Made by a program: the position numbers and the translations under genes. A stretch of DNA of 64,000 nucleotides, taken from NCBI GenBank assembly GCA_019649035.1, contig BMAT01011802.1, positions 328,815-392,814 on the forward strand, read 5' to 3'. Every line of letters starts with the position of its first letter. The first letter of the stretch is position 1. This stretch comes from Elysia marginata (lineage: Eukaryota; Mollusca; Gastropoda; Plakobranchidae). Below the pieces are notes generated by a model that saw only the letters and a program-made list of their open reading frames with translations, did no database searches and was not told the DNA's origin. Positions 11,573 through 23,859 of this stretch are shown in pieces.

Positions 11573-14500
11573 TTTAAATAAATGTTGACTGTTTTGCTAA
11601 TCATCTCTAATACAGGTCGTCCAAACAATTACAGATTATGATCACAGTTAACTACATGATCGTCAAAAAGGCCAGATGAGACTTACAGAAAAATGGACAA
11701 AGACGGGTTGGTCTGTGTTTGAATTTTGCCTTTTTTGTTTTGTTTTGTTTGATGTTTTTTGTGTGTGGCTTTTTATTTTTGCCGCTTCTGCTATTAATTG
11801 TGTAACAAAACTCAAGAAAGATCGTGAAAAAAAACCTCTTTTTTTTCCTACACTCTTTTTTGAAAGGCGCATTGATGAACCATATTAAGTATACCATCGA
11901 AAACGGTACGATAGGCAGAGGTTCTCTCATTAATTATTCCGACCTGAAAGGCCTTCTCTATGTTTGTCCTTGCGCTTCATCTTTGTTTTTTCTCACACGT
12001 TAACAGTTTACCTTACTGGGACGAACAGCGCTGCATTGTTTTTGTATTGTCGCTGCAGCGTGTTAATTCAACGACAGTCCTGGAGAACCTACGCTGTATG
12101 TTCCGTCAGCAGCAAGTTATTTACATTAAATCTTATTTTTTTAATCGTTTATAATTAATGACATATGTTGGTGAAGCTTAAACGATAGTAAACTCAGTGG
12201 TTATATGCACTGGGCCATAGACAGTCTCATATTTTCGTCTTCTTGACCTTGATATTGTTTTGCATTACTCAGTATTCACTTTTACGAATTAACAAAAAAT
12301 CTGTCTTGAATTATCACTACTATCCCTTGTGTAGTTTAATATGTTCTGCGAATCTTTGTATCATAAAAGATTAGTATCGTTGACGTTGATTGGGCTTATA
12401 AACTGGTGTATTATTTACGAAAATTTTCAACGCCGAACTCATTTTGAAAAGAACGACCTCAACGAAAGTCTTTTTATTGTTGTTGGTTGGTTGATTTCAT
12501 TTCGGTGTCGTTTTTTTTTCCTTTGGTGAGTTAGTGGTATAAGGCAGTTTTGCGGTAATTTTTGAAAATTTGTTTTTGGTTTATTAGTTCAGAAATATGC
12601 GTGAGTTTTCAAGTGTATTTATGTAATCTTAGGTAGAAACACCTCACATAGTTTCTACATGGCATAAAATTGTCTTTGTAACAACAAAAGCTTGGATGCG
12701 TTTTTCACCCCTTCTGTTTTCAAAATGATCAACGTTCATATAACACCGCATTAAAACCATAAGCGGGACGGCAAGGGCTAAAGTTAACAAAGACGACCTG
12801 GGTATAAAGAAGACGGGCTAAATTCCTGGAACAAATACTTCCCTAATCCCCCCTCATTAAGGTATTCATGTCAGATGTAACGTCGACAGGTAAAAAATCC
12901 ACATCAGCCACTGAGACGCTCTCTGGGTTTTGAAAGATTCGCATAAACCAATGGAAATTTTTCTAAGGCATTAATGTCATCTCTCCTGGCCTCACTTCCC
13001 CTCTCCTGTTGGTGGCCGTCACAGGTCGGTGCATTTGGGCGTATGAAACGCATACAGATAAAGGGAGACAATTTAAAACCGAAGAAGACTCTTTCTTTTC
13101 TTCGTTTTTCTTTTCTTTTCATTCTTTATCTAATCACTAATACAATTGTGCATATTTTATGGAATTAACGATTACATGCTCTATTTATTTCCCAGTTTCA
13201 ATCTTTGCTGCTCTTTTTCGAACGCAAAAAGAGAGGCGATTTTAAACGATGCTATTTTTTAACTCTTCGCTTTTTCCTTTTTTTTCAAAGTAAGTTTTGA
13301 CCTGTTTGATTTATCTATTTAGTTAACAATCAGTTTAAAGTATCTCATCCCTCTGGCTTCTTCTCTCTACTGTCCTTTATTTTATAACATTGGGCTATTT
13401 ATTTATCTCTCTCTGTCTTTCTCTCTCTTTTTGTCTATTTACAACCCGCGCATCCCACGACATCCCCTCTAGGAAAAAGTAGAAAAATTAGGATGGCCAT
13501 TCCTCCATCGCTACCGTCTAGCTTTTCGAGTGCGAAGTTTTATAAGACAACTTGCCGTTCTAGTGTCGTCTTTTTTAACTGCCCCGATCACCATAAGCTC
13601 AGCAGGCCCGATTGTTAGGTTGAGTTTTAACTGTATTAATACGGCTTACAATAACGCTAAAATTCATTACCTTATTATGCCGTCGTTTGGCCCAAACCTC
13701 AAGGTCTACACGATAAAAATTCATGCTGAGCCTGTTCTTCATACTATATTTGACGTTTTAATATATGTAAAAAAAAACACGTTTTCAGTCTCTTTTAGAG
13801 AGACACCCGGTCGGGAATGCAAAAACGAAAACAGACAGCCTGGGCTGAGCCGTTGCGGCTTGGGTTACAAGTTGAGGGATGACAGGTTCTATTTATTTCT
13901 CGGGCGGGGGTGAGACCGTCAAAATGGCCCCTCTGTTCTATGCGTCAGAGAGCTGTGCTGACAAGACCCCTTGTCTGCACTGATGTCGCCTGCCCGTCAA
14001 ACTTGGGGCGTATACAATAAAAAAAACACAGCAACACGGACGCAAGTAGTTATGCCACAGAATAAACACATACGTGTAATCGCCACGATTTTATTTTTTG
14101 CCTCTTGAGTTACAACTATAATCATATTTGCCAGTAACCGTGGCTTGCTTTGTTTCATAAAGCCTTTGTAAAAAGTTGAGGCTTATACAGCAACAAATTA
14201 TCAACTGCAACTTATACTTCCCACAATAAAGCAGTTTTCGTTTTTATCTTTAATATGCTCTTTTTACATCATTTTACTTCTTTGCCTATTGATCTGTTTA
14301 CGGAATATCTGCAAAAGTATTGACGTGACAACAAATCATGGAAAACCATACGCGGTTACAGCGCCAATGATAAATTGTCAAGTCAGATCGAGAAACTGTC
14401 CAAAATAACTTTCACAACCTGCGTGTGTCTGTGCTTGGCAACGCTGTGTGTCTGTGGACACACATTCTAATATGCTCAGACATAGTAAAACCGCATCATT

Positions 14501-14814
14501 AATTGTTGTTTGCCGAACTCCGAAGTTTGTTTTAAGGGGCTCATTTTGGACGCACACTTGCTGACCAGTGTTAGAATTTAAACGATATTGGTTACAAAAC
14601 AGTCGTAGTAGTCCAGATCGAATCGGATGAATAAAGGCTGATTGTCATTTCATCCGCTATCGGCTCTTCTAGACGGCACTGACGTGAATGATCGTAAGCT
14701 CGCAGGGGTGGTTGCAAATCTTACGGTTTTCAGTTTTCACAGTTAATTAAATTTGCTTTAGATGTATAAACTTCTTTATCTATTTTTTTTTTTTTTTAAT
14801 TTTTGTTATCAATT

Positions 14815-15955
14815 AAAATAACCGCAGCACCTTATTTCAGCCCGCTTTTACCTGGGTTAACCCAATTTCAGCCCGGTTGCCGCTCTCACATGCCGACACC
14901 TAAATTCAGCCCGCTTTATATTTACGTATTCGATACCAAAATAAACTGAATATGTAAATATGAAATGACTGGCATTTTCTACGCTACCTTATATCAAATT
15001 GAGTTGTGCCCAGAAGAGATGTTTGTGAATTTAGAGGTCTCCGTCCATGCAGCTCTTTCATCAACGTGGCCTTCGTGTAAGATAAGACTATGCCACTTTC
15101 ACCTCAGCTAAGCGTGGTTTAGAAAGATTCAGGAGCTCAGTTTGACGGCAGAGTACAAAAACAACGACTCAGAAATAGGACTCAAATTATTTTTTGCGAT
15201 TCCCTTATTGCCAACTAAAGATATTTAAAAATGTTTTGCTTTTACATTGATGCCTATTCAACCTCCATCGGACAAAGCAGAAAAGTTTGCAGACTACATC
15301 TTCCAACAGTATATTTGCCAGACGGCAAGATTTCTTCCAGCTATGTGGGCTGGGATCGACAAAGAGGACGTTACAACTACCAACTCTAAGATCTTGTGAA
15401 GCCTTCCACATGCACTTTTCTAAGAGAATTTGCCCCCGTCCAAACATTTTCAGGTTTCTAGAGACGCTGAAGCATGAGCAAGAAAAAGTTAATCTGAAGA
15501 TTCGTTGTGTTGGACAACCTTCGCCCAAGAAACGAAAAGAATACAGAGACAAAAAGCAAAAGAAGGAGCAGTTATATCAGCAATATGTTAATAGAGAAAT
15601 TGATCTGACTGTCTATCTTTGCCAAGCTGCCAAAAAGATGCTTCCCCCAACTTTGTAAATATTTTATAATGATTCTTTCAATGACTTTTACAACTCTTTT
15701 ATTCGAAACCAATTAAACGACAAAACTTTCTAATGCGGCCACTTTGGTGCGATCAAAGTGATAGTCCACAGCCTGTTAAGCGCAGATGGGAAAGTTTTAG
15801 TATCGAAGCTGCTGTTCTAGTTATAATAAATAATTGTTAAGAGCGATACCGGGTTGAAATTGGGTGACCTGAGAGGCCAAGGTGGTGAGACCCTTTGATG
15901 TCAAAACTTCAAAGAAATTAAAAACCGGGCTGAAATTGGGTGTTGCCAAAATAAC
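14815..15955 (+). mobile_element. MULE-type DNA transposon remnant with target duplication
   Basis: The element itself runs 14823-15947. It is bounded by perfect 8-bp direct repeats AAAATAAC at 14815-14822 and 15948-15955, which look like a target-site duplication. The ends are inverted: the left CGCAGCACCTTATTTCAGCC and the reverse complement of the right GGCAACACCCAATTTCAGCC agree at most positions, and similarity continues to about 27 bp. The core TTCAGCCCG recurs on the left at 14836, 14867 and 14905. It recurs inverted on the right at 15926 and, with one mismatch, at 15850. The interior carries the C-terminal part of a Mutator-like transposase. An 8- to 9-bp duplication is typical of MULEs. 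At 1125 bp it is too short to be autonomous. Confidence 0.78.
15121..15658 (+). pseudogene. MULE transposase C-terminal remnant
   Basis: Three plus-strand segments in different frames read as the end of a Mutator-like (MULE) transposase. The first has RKIQELSLTAEYKNNDSEIG followed by a stretch ending FFAIPLLPTKDI. The second has EKFADYIFQQYIC and FLPAMWAGIDK. The third has CEAFHMHFSKRI, then PNIFRFLETLKHEQEK, then a Lys/Tyr-rich tail. In MULE transposases the W/aromatic, TNN..E/W-H-F and PNIW.F...L..EQ motifs follow in this order after the DDE catalytic core. The core itself is absent. At least one frameshift and one stop interrupt the reading, so it is not functional. It sits inside the inverted-end element at 14823-15947. 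Confidence 0.7.
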
Positions 15956-16058
15956 GCCTTCAACTTTGAAATCGGAATTCCCCAGTATGTAAACCTATTG
16001 CTCTCAAATTCATATTCGAAGTCAGCTGCTAAAAACGTGTTCAAATGTCGACGAAAAC

Positions 16059-17113
16059 ATGACGCAAAGCAAAGAACTTGTTTTAGAGCAATGTGCAGTT
16101 ACTGAATTACTTAATAGTGGATGGACTTCACTAGATGAAATTCAATGTCGTGTGAAGGCTGTTTACAGTGATGCTTGTGTAGGTGGAAGGACATATATAT
16201 GTAGAAGGTGCACCAAAAGATGGAACGGTGACGACCCGACCGGTCTGCGGGACCTACCTCGATGTGGTCGACCCATCACTTCGACATTTGTTGAGCATCA
16301 GGGGAATGTGAATTAAATCTTTCGTGAAAAGCGTCAGATTAAACGGCGATATGTTGCTGAAATATTGGAATTTCTCTGAAACGTTTGCAGTCGAATATCA
16401 TAATAAAGGCAATAAAGTCATTTAAAGACCGTAATTCAACTCAGATTTCAGGGGACCCTACCTCGTCCTCTCTATAGTCCCTCCGTAAAGTCCAAATGTC
16501 TCGCACCCTATCCAAATGAGTCATAAGTTGAAAGGCTTAGTTTGGAGTTATAGGCTTTAAAAGTTTAATGAGTGTTCAGAAGTCAATTTTTTATTTTAGA
16601 AATTGATGCCAATACGACTTTTAAACAGTTTTCACACCTAATTGATGTTCAAATTTCACTTTAGGTGGTTATTTTTAATTGGTACGGTTGCTAAGGCCTC
16701 AATACCTTTATAGTCGTCTAAACTTTAAATCCTGTTTTCTCCCCTTTTTTTTATTTCACAAGTCCTAATCCTGCCGACTCTAAACGGCTATAACTTCACA
16801 CAGAAGCATGATAGAGCTTTTCTGTTTGTTGAATTTCAAACTAGAAAACAAGCTTCTCTGCCTACCTTCCAATTTCGACTTAAGACTCATTTGGACTGGT
16901 TGCAGGACAATTTATGTGTCGCAATCTGACTTTTTCTCTTTCCCAAAGGTGAAAGAGCAATTGAAAGCAAATTTGAACATCGATGACAAAGGAATTGAGG
17001 CTGGTGTGTGTAGGTGGTACAAAGCGAAGACACCTAAATTTTGTGCCCACACGTTTGAACAACTTGTTCATCGTTTGCGCACAGGCGTTGGTAGAGACTG
17101 TTTAGCCTCCTAA
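16059..17113 (+). mobile_element. mariner-like transposon remnant
   Basis: Two plus-strand open segments belong to one mariner-type transposase. The first (16059-16316) is the N-terminal DNA-binding part: a helix-turn-helix region ending in LRDLPRCGRPITS, matching the LxDxxRxGRPxT linker of mariner transposases. The second (about 16890-17113) is the C-terminus: SDFFSFPKVKEQLKAN, then W-Y and F-x-x-L-V-H-R, matching the CDFFLFPKLK...GxxF region that follows the last catalytic aspartate. The catalytic middle between 16317 and 16890 is largely unrecognisable, so the copy is internally deleted or heavily decayed. I could not define inverted ends. Confidence 0.7.
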
Positions 17114-19169
17114 AGCAAACCTCCAAATCTTTTATTTCATGTATAACTTTTATGTATTAAGTGGTTAGTTTGGAAACATTGGTCGAAGAGGCAGGACTTT
17201 CAGTTACGCCTCGTAGTCTCAGCGGTCTTCGGCTAGAGTAGTGACGCACCTTTCTGTGCCTCTCTTGGAAAGCGTAAAAACAACATTGGTTGTTTCAATA
17301 TGTAGTCTGTTCCCCCCAAAAAAACTTCGGATTTTTTAAGCAATAAATTATTATTTCACGAAACCTCTATAATGTGTTCCTAATATGTCAACAGACTGAC
17401 CTTAATTTGTTTTTTCTGAGCTACAATATCTTTACAATATCTTGCCGTTTCTCGTCTTTATCCATATTATTCATTTCATTTGTCGTGCCATTAAAAAGAT
17501 ATTTTACTATCATATGTGCTCAAAATTGACATGACTATTTCCTACGTACGAATAGTATTAACAAGCATTAGATTGAACATGTTCGGGTTTTCATCGCTAA
17601 AAAGTTGAACAAAGCACAATTTATAGAATAAATTATTTGATGATATTTCAAAAAGAAATCGTTACGGCATTGATAACGTTTGATTATATCACTTAGACAA
17701 ATGGAAAGATATTGAGAAACTAAAAAGATATTGCAGAAAAAAATGTTATTTAATAAGAAGGCTCCAGAGATAAACCGTCAAACCAATGTTTCCATAACTC
17801 TATGGTTGCATATGACAAAATGCGTTATAAAGCTTAAATAACATTCCAAAGAGGGTTTCAATCAAACTTTACTCCTACAATAGAAAATGTCAAATGTTTG
17901 TAAAAGAATTGTCATCGCAGCTAGATTCATGATGTGGGAATGCTGCACAATTATTGCATACCGTAGCCGTCCTCAGTTTTGTTTTCCCACCCATTGTTTT
18001 CAATGACGCATAGCGCTGCCAAACGGAGACCGAGTACAGCGTGTGGACGCATTATTTGGATAATACTAAGAAGAGCGTGCATCGTGTTATTACAACATCT
18101 AGTTCTGTTACACTGTCGATAATTTAAATGGACTTTTGTAAAAGCAAAAACAGAGGAGCGCAATTTACTGTTCTGTGTTATCCATTTTTTAATCAACTTA
18201 CATAAAGTGTTATTGAATGCTGAGTACATGTAGCTGTATTATTTTATATAGTTATTTATCCAATGTGTAGAAGTAACCTATTAGAGCTAATTTATCAATC
18301 TTTTAAACAGCAATACAACGTGGCTTTATCCGTTCAGTATTAACATTAAGCAAACTTCTTCCTCTTTTTCTTAACTCCAACATCTTTCTGCCCCGTCCCA
18401 TATGGACATATTAATAGAAAGCGAAGGGAGGTATTAGCGCAACTCCTGGCATTGGGGTAAAAAACCAAATTGAGATGGAGGTTTCGAGACCCAAGTGTTC
18501 AGCTTTTTCGTTCGGTCAATATCAGTCCTGCTGTTATAGGAAGTACATGAATGTGTTATAAGAAGGTGTAAGAGACGCATTTAGAAGTTCATAAAAATTA
18601 ACCAAAGTTCATACCACCCAATTTCATATTTGAAAGAAATTTGGAGAGAGAAAAAATAATAATGAGATATATATATATATATTAAACACGGTTGCTTGTT
18701 GTCTAGAACAAAGTAAGTGAGAGGTAATACGAAAGAAGGTCTCAGGGGAAATTAAACCAGATAGAGACTATATTGATCGCTAAATCAAACGCAACATGAC
18801 ATGCTTCCTTTCCTCGCACTCACACCTGCTTGCAGTAAATAGGGACTTTGTCTTGTTGTTGTTAAGGGTACGGTGGCCTAGGTAGCAACACATCTCCTCT
18901 TGAGTTCACGTGTTTAACTGAGTACTCAATGCCGTTTGTTGTGTCAGTGTGAGCGTTTTCACTCTCTGAAAAAAGACACCCCGTGCGTGTAAGGGAACCA
19001 GTCAGCTGAAACTCACCAAACTTGACTCAGGAGTACCCCGCTAGGTGCACAATAAAAATGCTGGTAATTAGATCCAGGAATTTTTTTTATTTTTTCTGAT
19101 TAGCCACGAGTATCTGAAAATATCAGCCACAGTGCTTGGTTGGTTGTTTGAATTTTAACGTCTCTTTTC
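17114..19169. other. AT-rich intergenic stretch
   Basis: No gene or classifiable repeat is supported. A short (AT)n run lies at about 18668-18681. A segment near 18865-18885 has a weak A-box-like sequence (GGTGGCCTAGGTAGC) but no convincing B box at tRNA spacing. Confidence 0.45.
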
Positions 19170-19446
19170 GACTACAAGTTTATATCAGATACGGCGCTTG
19201 GGACAATTGAAAGCGTGCTGCCACACTGTGATATAAGGAGCGCTTGCATACACCACACCCAGTCACATTATCCTGACACCGGGCCGACCAGACTTAGCAC
19301 TAAATCCATAATGCCAGACACCAGGCGGATCAGCTACTAATACCAATTTTAAAGTCCTTGGTTTGACTCGGCCGAGGATCGAACCCGTACCTCCCGATCT
19401 CTGAGCGAGTGTCTTTACCGCTAGGCCACACAGCCGGTCAGAGCCA
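19170..19446 (-). mobile_element. tRNA-derived SINE with conserved central domain
   Basis: Read on the minus strand, a tRNA-like head has an A box TGGCCTAGCGG (19418-19428 on the plus strand) and a B box GGTTCGATCC (19376-19385). A central part with GTCTGGTCGGCCCGGTGTCA and ATAATGTGACTGGG follows, and then a tail near 19170-19200 with GCGCCGTATCTGATATAAAC, similar to the GCGCTATAT-type 3' tails of CR1/L2 LINEs. A tRNA head, a fixed central region and a LINE-like tail is the standard layout of long animal SINEs. The minus-strand 63-codon open frame across it is incidental. Confidence 0.75.
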
Positions 19447-19560
19447 CAGTGCATTAGGCTTACTCCGAAAATGTTCTCTATTAATAAAGTCTTCCACGGA
19501 AGGAGTGTAAAAAAGAACCACGATTTCTTGGCTTAGAAGACGTTAACGCCAGACGAATAC

Positions 19561-20099
19561 AGTATGAGAGTGACCACGTTCTGGGGGACCTAGGTGCAGT
19601 ACCCGGAGACAGTAAGAGACCGCCCACGTTCTCGGGGACCTAGGTGCGGTGCCCGGAGACACTAAGAGATCATCCACGTTCTGGGGGACCTAGGTGCAGT
19701 ACCGGAGAGAGTAAGAGATCACCCACGTTCTGTGGGACCTAGGTGCAGTGCCCGGAGACAGTAAGAGACCGCACACGTTCTGGGGGACCTAGGNNNNNNN
19801 NNNNNNNNNNNNNNNNNNNNNNNNNNNNNNNNNNNNNNNNNNNNNNNNNNNNNNNNNNNNNNNNNNNNNNNNNNNNNNNNNNNNNNNNNNNNNNNNNNGT
19901 AAGAGACCGCCCACGTTCTGGGGGACCTAGGTGCAGTACCCAGAGACAGTAAGAGACCGCCCACGTTCTGGGGGACCTAGGTGCAGTACCCAGAGATATT
20001 AAAAGACCACCCACGTTCTCGGGGACTTAGGTACAGTACCCAGAGATATTAAAAGACCACCCACGTTCTTGGGGACCTAGGTGCAGTGCCCGGAGACAA
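19561..20099. repeat. 50-bp minisatellite, about 11 units, interrupted by a gap
   Basis: Head-to-tail units of 50 bp (one of 49) share the core GGGGGACCTAGGTGCAGTAC followed by CCGGAGACAGTAAGAGACC-type sequence and CACGTTC. Units vary by a few substitutions. A 105-N gap at 19794-19898 falls inside the array, so its true length is unknown. The units carry the palindrome CCTAGG. Open frames through the array run on both strands because 50 is not a multiple of three and few stops occur; they are not genes. The array lies between a SINE and a Tc1 remnant. Confidence 0.93.
19794..19898. other. Assembly gap (105 N)
   Basis: A run of N within the 50-bp tandem array, so the array was probably collapsed or left unresolved in assembly. 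Confidence 0.99.
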
Positions 20100-20109
20100 C
20101 TTGTCAAGA

Positions 20110-20910
20110 GTCATGTGAACACCAGAATTCACTCAGATTTTGCTTTATCACGACATAAAAGAGGAGGAAACAACCAACGCGTGAGTGCCAGTGAAATGGG
20201 AAACCTTTATGAGCCTCTTCAATGCTCATCGCGCATACCTCTGCTCCGCCTTATCCAACGTTACCGCCAACAATGAGCCCAATGAGCTCAGGAGCATGCC
20301 GCTTGGGATGGCATCCAATGGTGTTCAGAAATAATTAAGAAGTTATGAATCCCGAATTCGTGCTGACCATTCTAATGGCAGTGTACGTATTTGGAGAAAA
20401 AGGGATGAAAGATACCACGGCCATTATGCTAACAAACACGACAGTTTGGGGATTAGCATAATTGATGATGTGAGATGCTGTCTTTTACACAATGTTAGGA
20501 TTAGGTCTGTGTGTTCCACAATATAAGAGCAACAAGTGCGCAAACGTATGGGCAAGGTGTGCTTTAGGTTCATGTAGTGCCTTAAATTGGCATAAACAGA
20601 AATATTGTTCCTCAACAAAACATTTTAGGAGCTCATAGTTACGACGCAGTATACTCAAAATGTTGCTGAACAAGGAATTGTCGAAATCATTGAATGGCCA
20701 GCACTCTCACCAGACCTGTTCCTATCAAACATCTATGATAAGATCTGCAGAGGAGACTTGACAGCCAAGATTATCAACATCAAGGCCAGGCCATCTAGAA
20801 CACTCATTGTGGAGGCATTAGAATGTCATTCCAATACTTTTTTTGCAGACACTCGTATTTTTAATGGGACTGTTGTAATAGTTGCCCAACAAAGTCACAC
20901 TCATTATTTG
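20110..20910 (+). mobile_element. Tc1-like DNA transposon remnant
   Basis: Plus-strand pieces match a Tc1-type DDE transposase. Around 20340-20460 the translation ESRIRADHSNGSVRIWRKRD followed by ERYHG matches the DESRF...DGR.RVWRR.GERY region around the second catalytic aspartate. Around 20660-20740 QNVAEQGIVEIIEWPALSPD matches the EWPAqSPDLNPIEhLWd region before the last acidic residue, where LNPIE is here changed to LFLSN. Stops and frame changes separate these pieces, so the copy is dead. The start is uncertain because the minisatellite abuts it, and no inverted ends were defined. Confidence 0.72.
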
Positions 20911-22659
20911 TAAAAGACTTTCATGATAAATAAGTAAATTTAAGGACTCAATTACTTAAAGCATGTGATTCGAATCGATAATAACAATTGTGTAGTCAGT
21001 ACTATGGAATTTTAATTATTATAAATATCGTGGTTATTTTTAAACTGCTTTGGTGGGAGTCATTTGTTTTGATCAGTTTTGGCAGTCACTTACAGAACAC
21101 TGATGTTTTTTTTGTTATCGTCATCAAAAAGAGCAACAAGTTACCTTCAAAGTTGTGTACAATATGCTATGATTTGTCTTCTTTGGTACATAAATGCTGA
21201 ACGTCATATGTTGCGTTTCTATTGCAGCAGTTATTTCTGTTGATGTAAATGGAACCCAACCGAACCAAAAGCTGTTTTGATGAGAAACACTGCATAGGGT
21301 TCCATACTAAAGATTAAAGAAATATTAAAATAGCCAGCAACAATTTTCAACTACATTTAAAAAATAAAGCGGGGCAAAACATTGGAACTACCAACATTCC
21401 AGAAGCATGAAGAATGCAACTGCGACTGCAGAAAACCAAAGAAGGAAATGAACCGTCAGAGAAACGAACCAGGATTGAACAGAGAGCATAAAAAAAGAAA
21501 TCTCTAAGTTATGTAAATTATATATGAATTGCAATATCCTAATGTGGCCTTAAAATTTCAATGTATTCACAACACCACCTTTTGAATAATATATGTTTCG
21601 TATTTGAATTGTAACCTTATGAATATTTTTATCTTTAAGGCAATAGTTGTTGTATTAATCAATTTATTAAAAACTTTAAGTAGTGCTTCCTAGATGTTCA
21701 ACGTACCGAATATATTTTTATTTTTATCTTTATAACTTAAGTTTAGAAATTAAGTTTTAAGTAAATTTCTAAAGTCAAATCTAAACCAAATCTTAAGTAA
21801 ATGAAAAATAATCTTATAACACAACATTATAGAATTTTTGTACGGGTGAAAATTATATTTTCGAGCGGTCGAGACTTTCAAATGAAATCAGTTTTTTCAT
21901 CATTTCTAACTTAAACCTAATTAACCTTTAATCAACCGCGCGGAGTTCTAAAGCTTAAAGTGCAAAAATACAGTGGCATTCTCAATAAAATTTATAAATA
22001 TCTAACATCTAAAAGTGGGAATAGAAATTCCTATCACTATAAATTTTCTATAGAGCTTATGTCGAATTTAGTAATACCCATAATGTAATTATACCAAATA
22101 TTAACCTATGCAGCAAACAACACAAAGGTCTCTTTTTCTATCTCTGCAGGTCTCTGATACTGAAACCATAAATGACGAGATCCTGTGTAACTAATTTGTC
22201 AAACTCAACAAATAGTACAGAGACAGTGTCTAGACACCAAATATTTTGGGGTACAATAAGATCATGTTAAAATATCGATTGCCATTTCTCATCCAATCAC
22301 AACTATTTTAAAACTAAGCTTGATCGTGTTGAATTCAAAATAAATGGTTTTCATTAATCAATTTCCCCTAAGGTTTTTACCACCAGCATTGGCTAATTAG
22401 GAAAGTATATTAAATGTTCATCACAAAATTTCTGAACGGAACAAACATGCCATGGTCTTATGCATTTTCAATTTAAGCACAATGCGATAAGGGTTTTCAC
22501 CCCTGTCATCTAATGTTAGTTTGACTTAATATGTTTATGGTAATTGTCAGCAGCTGGAGCCAAAAATATATTAGTTGTATCGGGACGCTAACCAGCACTA
22601 TTGAAGCTCACAAATAATGTTTTAATTGTTTGATATTTGTCGGTGGCGAGGCTGAAATA
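20911..22659. other. AT-rich intergenic stretch
   Basis: No gene, RNA or classifiable repeat could be supported. The sequence is strongly AT-rich with many short stops in every frame. Confidence 0.45.
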
Positions 22660-23215
22660 AGAGGGTTTCACCTGAAGTACTAAACGCATTTGATATGCGC
22701 TACCTTCGTCGCATTCTTGGCAAGTCTTGAAGAGAGAAGATAACTAACAAGAAAGCTATGTCTTGCACCGATGTTATCTGTAAATGCAGGAGTCGTTAGT
22801 TTTGCCATGTGGGGCGCATGATCGGCGGACAACTCCCTACAGATTATCCTCTATGGAGAACTAACATTCACAAACGTTCAGTTGAATGACCACTCTTGCG
22901 CTTCAGTGATGTTTCCAAGAGGGACATAAGAGTATGCGTCATGGACAACAATCAACGGAAACGCCTTGCACAAGATCGCCTAACTTGAGGTCCACAGCTG
23001 CACCAGAAGAGAAGAGGAGCACCTGAGAAACAGGTACAGGGTAGACCTACCAGACCAAGGAACATCTTCACGTGTGGTTGATTCCCCAGAGACTGTAACT
23101 CTTGGATCAGTTTCTACAGTGACAGAAGAAGCTGCAGACAAGCTAAACATCCTCGGGAGCGCCTACCGAATGATCGAATGGGATTCTAGTGCCTATAATG
23201 ATGATGACTAGAATT
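22660..23215 (+). mobile_element. LINE 3' remnant, RTE/jockey-like C-terminus
   Basis: Plus-strand frames read as the C-terminal region that follows reverse transcriptase in LINEs of the MRYLRKILG type. MRYLRRILGKS, then ITNKKAMSCTDVI, then LYGELTFTNVQLN, then repeated Arg/Lys-rich WR- and DR-like remnants. In intact copies the order is RCLRRILGI.W.D.I.N..V, then RRLRW.GHV.RM, then GEL..GKR..G.P. Several stops and frame changes occur. The segment ends in a short ATG-rich run (AATGATGATGACT), as is common at LINE 3' ends. The reverse transcriptase itself is absent, so it is a short 5'-truncated copy. Confidence 0.6.
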
Positions 23216-23859
23216 TGTCTGTTTCTAATAAAAAAAAATTTCATTGTATCTTTTGCTGGGCTAAATATAGAAACTAGAAACTAAAATCCGTGTGAATATG
23301 GCTGATGGCACTGACCAATAAAACTCTCATTGTACAGAATCAAAATCTATATAACATAAACGTTTCGCCATTGTTATGGCTTCATAAGTAGTAATCTTTT
23401 TATATTATCTACATTCGTGTTGTTGTTTTTTTTTCTGTTCCACAGAGGAATAAGTTCAATGTCTGTTCTTTTATCGCCCATTTTTTAACTCACACAGCTG
23501 TTATCTGCAACTGCAGAGACTGGACTACAGATCGAATCGCTATTAGTGCCTTTCCATTGTTTTATTTCCGTCGAACCATATTCTTTTGAGAAATGCTTTT
23601 CAGCAATTTTTTCGTCTTTTGTTATTTTGTTGCAATGACCTGATCCATAATCTATTGTATATGTACTGTTTCCTATAGGACTAAACTCATCGTTCCCTCT
23701 ATACCACAAGAGCTGGTGCTTCGACATCTACCACCAGCGGCCAATTACCAGTATCGCATATGAAAAGCCCAGGTACTGCTATACTAGATGTACTACGGTA
23801 GGCAATAATAAGCTATAGAAAGAGAGCTGTTTGTGTGCCAGAAACTGATTGCTATCTAC

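Larger units (their letters stand above)
9487..14822. other. Non-coding stretch, possible promoter side of the tentative minus-strand gene
   Basis: No supportable gene. It holds two (TAG)n trinucleotide tracts and several T-rich runs. Sequence from about 10380 to 11060 is somewhat richer in G+C and CpG than the surroundings and could be a promoter-proximal region for the minus-strand exon at 9414-9486, but I cannot point to a defined core promoter. Open frames such as 13530-13913 show no domain. Confidence 0.4.

Noticed and set aside
11652-11930. Overlapping short frames on both strands
   Set aside because: Low-complexity A/T-rich sequence with no splice or domain support.
13530-13913. 127-codon plus-strand frame
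   Set aside because: No motif, no homolog recognised, composition like background.
18865-18885. A-box-like sequence
   Set aside because: No B box at tRNA spacing, so a SINE is not supported.
19376-19428. tRNA gene on the minus strand
   Set aside because: The tRNA-like head continues into a conserved SINE central region and a LINE-like tail.
19561-20099. CRISPR-like array
   Set aside because: Units are contiguous 50-bp tandem repeats without distinct spacers, in a eukaryotic context.
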